This document shows positions 60,608 to 64,000 of a DNA stretch of 64,000 nt, one piece after another. Position numbers and translations under genes: made by a program. Within the stretch, counting starts at the first letter, position 1. Each line of letters begins with the position of its first letter. This DNA is from Actinosynnema sp. ALI-1.44 (GTDB lineage Bacteria > Actinomycetota > Actinomycetes > Mycobacteriales > Pseudonocardiaceae), in NCBI RefSeq assembly GCF_001984155.1, contig NZ_MTQO01000042.1:62001-126000 (forward strand), read 5' to 3'. The notes under the pieces were generated by a model. That model did not search any database, was not told where the DNA came from, and worked only from the letters and a program-made list of their open reading frames with translations.

Positions 60608-62023
60608 TCAGCCGACCAGCAGCTTGAGCAGTTCGGACCGCGTCGGGCCCTGCGAAACCGGCATCTGGCGCCCCTTTGCCGCGATGGCGACACGATCGAT
60701 CATCCCCGGGCGGGCAAGCATCTCCTCGAACCGGGTCCTCATCGCCAGGTTCTCCAGGAAGACGCGAAAGAGATCAGCGTCGTGGTAACCGGCGACGAAC
60801 AGGTCGTACATCGGTTGTTCCCCGTTGGCGGGCGCCTCGACGGGCCGACCGTTGATCGCGGCGTCGACCTGGTCCGCGCGGTCCTGGCTGAGCTGCACGG
60901 TTTCGCGGTACCAGGGCACCACCCGCTCCTGCACCATCAGGTCGTGCTCCTGGGCCAGTTTGAGCGGATCGTGCAGGTAGTCCCGAACGACCTCGGCGGT
61001 GCCGACGGCCTGCACGAGCCCCAAGCTCATCCCACGCCCATAGGTGGGGTTCGTCGTCGCCAACGCGTCGCCGACGGCGAGCAGTCCCGTCGCGATCGGC
61101 TTACCGTCCACCATGAACCGGCGGAGCTTCTCCCCGTTGCCGCCCATGATGCGCATCCCGTCCTCGGCCTCACCCTCGAGCATGTGCGCGTGCCCGGGGC
61201 AGGCTCGGATCAGGTTCGTCCACTTGTCGACGTGGCGCAGCTCTTTGAGGTCCTGGTCGGACGAGTGAACGACGACGGTCACCGACCAGTGCCCGTGGTC
61301 CGCCGGGATCACGATGATCGAATAGCTGTCGAAGTGCTGGAGCAGCAGCCCACCGCTGGCCACGTCCGGGATCTCGCCGTCAGGCGAGTGGAAGAACCGG
61401 GTGTAGTACGCGGTCCTGCCGTCCCAGGTTTCCTCGTGTGGTGGCCTGGCGCCGAGTTCCGCGAGCCGGTCCGGCAGGCGCGTCCGGCGACCCGACACGT
61501 CGACAACGAGGTCCGCACGGATTTCCTCGCCGTCGGACGTGCGCACACCGGCGACATGCGGCACACCATCCATACTGGACGGACCAGCGACCAGTCCGGA
61601 CACCTCGACGCCCCGGCGGACGTCGACCCACCGACGGGCACAGCTCGCCACCGCGTACTCCAGGACAGGTCGGCGGGCGATGAGTGTTTCGAACCTGTCG
61701 TCGCCCGGGCGCGACGTGCGGTCCTCGACACTCCGTGGCATCGCCAGGCGGACATCGAACTTCGTGGGGTGCGCGTCCCGGATCAGGTCCAACGCCTCGG
61801 GGATCCGGTCCCGAAGGATCCGGTAGGCCGCGGGTTGCAGGAAGTGCGCCTGCTGGAACTGGCCGACACCGCGCCGCGGCCAGCTCGACCACGTCTCCTC
61901 CGGGAGACCCGGCAGCTCCCCCGCGTCCTGCTCCAGGACGGTGACGTCCACGCCTTCCTGGGCAAGCATCGTCGCCGCCGACAACCCGACGATCCCGCCA
62001 CCCACAACAACAGCCCTGCTCAT
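60608..62023 (-). CDS. FAD-dependent oxidoreductase/monooxygenase
   Basis: 471 residues. VVVGGGIVGLSAATMLAQEG is the dinucleotide-binding GxGxxG. VVDVSGRRTRLPD resembles the DG motif, and LAVGDALATTNPTYGRGMSLGL the GD motif, as in tryptophan-halogenase/geranylgeranyl-reductase-like enzymes. The halogenase WxWxIP motif is not seen. Divergent from an acyl-CoA-dehydrogenase-fold flavoenzyme 94 bp away, probably one functional unit. Confidence 0.85.
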   Translation of the reverse strand: MSRAVVVGGGIVGLSAATMLAQEGVDVTVLEQDAGELPGLPEETWSSWPRRGVGQFQQAHFLQPAAYRILRDRIPEALDLIRDAHPTKFDVRLAMPRSVEDRTSRPGDDRFETLIARRPVLEYAVASCARRWVDVRRGVEVSGLVAGPSSMDGVPHVAGVRTSDGEEIRADLVVDVSGRRTRLPDRLAELGARPPHEETWDGRTAYYTRFFHSPDGEIPDVASGGLLLQHFDSYSIIVIPADHGHWSVTVVVHSSDQDLKELRHVDKWTNLIRACPGHAHMLEGEAEDGMRIMGGNGEKLRRFMVDGKPIATGLLAVGDALATTNPTYGRGMSLGLVQAVGTAEVVRDYLHDPLKLAQEHDLMVQERVVPWYRETVQLSQDRADQVDAAINGRPVEAPANGEQPMYDLFVAGYHDADLFRVFLENLAMRTRFEEMLARPGMIDRVAIAAKGRQMPVSQGPTRSELLKLLVG

Positions 62024-62117
62024 CCGAAGCCCACCTCAAGTCCTGGTACGTCAACGATTATCACTTCGTCGGTACGATCGGCAACGAATCACCTCCGGTA
62101 ACAAGGAGCGACCACCC

Positions 62118-63293
62118 ATGACCGTCCAGCTCAACGTCAGCGAGGATTTCCCCGCCCTGCTCGGAAGGATCGACGCACTCGGCGACTTCGTCGAAGCGAA
62201 CGCACACGAAGCCGAGAACCTCGGCAGACTCACCGATGATACCGCGCGGGCGTTGCTCGACGCCGGTCTCGTACGCGCGGGTCTGCCCAAAAACCTTGGG
62301 GGTGACGAGTTCTCGCCACGCCAGCTGACGCAGACGATCGAACGCCTCAGCTACTACGACGCGTCGGCAGGCTGGACGATGCTGGCGCTGCAATTGGTGA
62401 CCGGAACCACCGCGGCGTACCTCGGCGACGTCGCAGCGGCCGACCTGTTCGCCGACGTGGCGAGCGGCAACCACGCACTGCTTTCCGGTCACGGCACCCG
62501 GCCCGGCCGGGCGGTCCCGGTCGACGGCGGTTACCTGGTCAGCGGCAGTTGGCAGTTCGCCTCCGGCATGGCGCTGGCCACCCACATCCACAGTCTGATC
62601 CTGGTCGAGGGCACCGGCGAACCACGGGTCCTGGCCATGCCGAAGTCGCAGGTGAACCTGGTCGACAACTGGGATGTCCTCGGCCTGCGCGCGACGAGCA
62701 GCATCGACTACAACTGTGCCGACGTGTTCGTCCCGGAAACGCACACCTACGCCGCGGCGACGATGACCCCAGCCAACGGCGGAGCGATATACCGCGTCGG
62801 TTTGGTGAACATGTCCGCCATCGTGCACACCGGGTGGGCGCTCGGCGTGGGTCGGCGACTTCTCGACGAACTGAAGCGCTATGCGTCCGGCAAATTCGGC
62901 ACGCACAACGCCGCCGTCGACACCGCGCAGTTCCACGCCGAGTACGCGACAGCCGAAGCCAAACTGCGTGCGGCACGCGCCTGGGCGTCGCAGGTCTGGG
63001 AGGACAACGAAAACACCCTGGCTGCCGGCGAAATGCTGAGCACCGACCAGGAGACGCTGATCCGGTTGGCCCTCAACCACGTCACCTGGACCGCGCACGA
63101 CATCGGCCGGACGGTGCACAAGTGGGCCGCGACGACGGCGATCCGGCGTGGCCCGATCGACCGGTTCCTGCGCGACCTGGACACGGGCACGCAGCACATC
63201 ACGTCGGGGCCGGTCGTCCTGCAGAACTGCGGGAAATGGCTCAGCGGTGCGCAGCCCGGAGCTCACTGGGAGTTCCTCGACCTGGTGCGGTGA
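62118..63293 (+). CDS. Acyl-CoA dehydrogenase-fold flavin monooxygenase
   Basis: 391 residues with AAGGAG before ATG 62118. An N-terminal helical domain (LVRAGLPKNLGGDEFSPRQL), a central beta domain (GGYLVSGSWQFASGMALATH) and a C-terminal helical domain are as in HsaA/HpaB-like hydroxylases and DszC-type monooxygenases. The acyl-CoA dehydrogenase catalytic Glu is not evident, favouring oxygenase activity. It would need a flavin reductase; one is encoded at 12790 but that link is speculative. Confidence 0.85.
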   Translation: MTVQLNVSEDFPALLGRIDALGDFVEANAHEAENLGRLTDDTARALLDAGLVRAGLPKNLGGDEFSPRQLTQTIERLSYYDASAGWTMLALQLVTGTTAAYLGDVAAADLFADVASGNHALLSGHGTRPGRAVPVDGGYLVSGSWQFASGMALATHIHSLILVEGTGEPRVLAMPKSQVNLVDNWDVLGLRATSSIDYNCADVFVPETHTYAAATMTPANGGAIYRVGLVNMSAIVHTGWALGVGRRLLDELKRYASGKFGTHNAAVDTAQFHAEYATAEAKLRAARAWASQVWEDNENTLAAGEMLSTDQETLIRLALNHVTWTAHDIGRTVHKWAATTAIRRGPIDRFLRDLDTGTQHITSGPVVLQNCGKWLSGAQPGAHWEFLDLVR

Positions 63294-63401
63294 CCACTGT
63301 GGACCACGTCGGCGCCGTGCCAGCGCGGCTGCCCGGATTCCCGCCGTGGCCGCCCCGGCTGAGGCCGGGCGGGGCCGATCTCGTCGACCCCGCCGGTGTC
63401 C

Positions 63402-63884
63402 TCAGACTGCCTTGGTGTAACTGACGTTCGGGAACGGCGTGAACCCCAGCGACTCGTACAGCTCGCGTGCCGGTGCGTGGAAGTCGTCTCCGCCGGTACC
63501 GATGGAGATCACGTCTGCCCCCGCAGCACGCATGTGTGCCATGGAGTGTTCCGCGAGTGCACGGCCGACGCCGAGCCTCCTGTACGACGGCGCGACGGCG
63601 AGGATGTCGATTTCCCCATGACGCTCGGCCTTCTGGATGACCCAACCGACGAAACCGGCCATCTGCCCGTCAGTTCGTGCGACGGCGGCGAACTTGCCTT
63701 TATCCGGGGCATGAAGGCCCGCCAGGTGCCGTCGGTAGTCGTCCTTCCAGTTGCCATGGCGGTTGACGAAAACGGCCTCACCGACGAGCGGCCGGAAGAA
63801 ATCCTCGTAGAACGGGCCGAACACGGCGGTTGTCAGGTCGAGGAGGACAGGGAGATCTTCAGGGTCGAGTGGACGGATGTCCAT
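63402..63884 (-). CDS. GNAT N-acetyltransferase
   Basis: 160 residues. IDILAVAPSYRRLGVGRALAEHSM is the acetyl-CoA loop, and FHAPARELYESLGFTPF the C-terminal strand/helix. It resembles RimI-like or antibiotic-type acetyltransferases. The acceptor is unknown. The 108-bp gap to 63293 shows no gene. Confidence 0.87.
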   Translation of the reverse strand: MDIRPLDPEDLPVLLDLTTAVFGPFYEDFFRPLVGEAVFVNRHGNWKDDYRRHLAGLHAPDKGKFAAVARTDGQMAGFVGWVIQKAERHGEIDILAVAPSYRRLGVGRALAEHSMAHMRAAGADVISIGTGGDDFHAPARELYESLGFTPFPNVSYTKAV

Positions 63885-64000
63885 GGTGGAATGCCTTTCT
63901 GCTGAGAGAGCATGAAGCTGGAACCGTTGCCCGGATCGAGAACGGTGCTGGCGCCTCGAAGGGCGTCCCTCAGATGCGGGTCCGGCTCGCCGCGTAGCAC
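63833..64000 (-). CDS. Possible 3' end of a gene beyond the right edge
   Basis: The reverse strand is open from the edge to TGA at 63833 and reads VLRGEPDPHLRDALRGASTV, then LDPGNGSSFMLSQQ, which looks protein-like down to about 63900. It would overlap the GNAT start by about 50 nt, so the true end may differ. The family is not recognised. Confidence 0.3.
   Translation of the reverse strand: MLRGEPDPHLRDALRGASTVLDPGNGSSFMLSQQKGIPPWTSVHSTLKISLSSST

Noticed and set aside
60608-62023. Flavin-dependent halogenase
   Set aside because: The WxWxIP motif of halogenases could not be found, so only a general FAD oxidoreductase is supported.

Overview
The window is high-GC DNA with many GTG/TTG starts, dense 1-4 nt gene overlaps (ATGA, GTGA) and actinomycete hallmarks: an SsgA-like protein, a SARP/BTAD regulator with ATPase and TPRs, a PAS-GAF-PP2C phosphatase with a STAS protein, and an NB-ARC-TPR regulator. 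It looks like chromosomal, mostly accessory DNA of a morphologically complex actinobacterium, plausibly Pseudonocardiales (Amycolatopsis-like). The genus is inference. I saw no rRNA, tRNA, CRISPR array, phage or complete insertion sequence.

Layout. 1-5.9 kb: a SUKH gene running off the left edge, a broken TPR gene, an aliphatic-amide operon (amiS-amiE-amiB) and a MetX-like hydrolase. 5.9-13.5 kb: hydrolases, a kinase-like protein, a TetR with its operator, an IF-1 paralogue behind a GNAT gene with a possible leader peptide and hairpin, and an epoxide hydrolase divergent from a WYL regulator. 13.5-19 kb: a run of same-strand signalling genes (membrane protein, histidine kinase, LuxR regulator, PAS-GAF-PP2C, B12-binding protein, STAS protein). 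19-27 kb: NB-ARC-TPR regulator, AhpD-like and DUF1801 genes, a MEDS-HATPase protein and an MprF-like flippase/synthase. 27.7-30.2 kb: a secreted protein made of about thirty 12-residue repeats, then a serine-protease homologue that has lost its active site. 30.3-36.9 kb: MarR with its target membrane gene, an acyltransferase, a two-component system with a GerMN lipoprotein, an SGNH lipoprotein and a methyltransferase. 36.9-42.3 kb: relics of an NTPase-associated gene and of an NRPS adenylation domain, an SDR/hydrolase/unknown operon and an SsgA-like gene. 42.5-48.4 kb: an ArsR/SRPBCC/DHFR-like operon and a five-gene biotin-uptake operon with acyl-CoA ligase and thiolase. 48.8-64 kb: SARP-ATPase, aromatic-type MFS and FAD hydroxylase, several alpha/beta hydrolases, a second MarR with the same operator as the first, TetR-amidase, and a divergent flavoenzyme pair.

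Two themes stand out. First, signal transduction is dense, and the 13.5-16.5 kb block pairs partner-switching components (phosphatase, STAS) with a B12-binding protein that carries the Trp-x9-Glu-His signature of adenosylcobalamin light sensors. Second, gene decay is frequent: at least nine truncated or frameshifted relics lie between intact genes, as expected of an accessory arm. The most unusual single gene is the 12-residue repeat protein at 27.7 kb.
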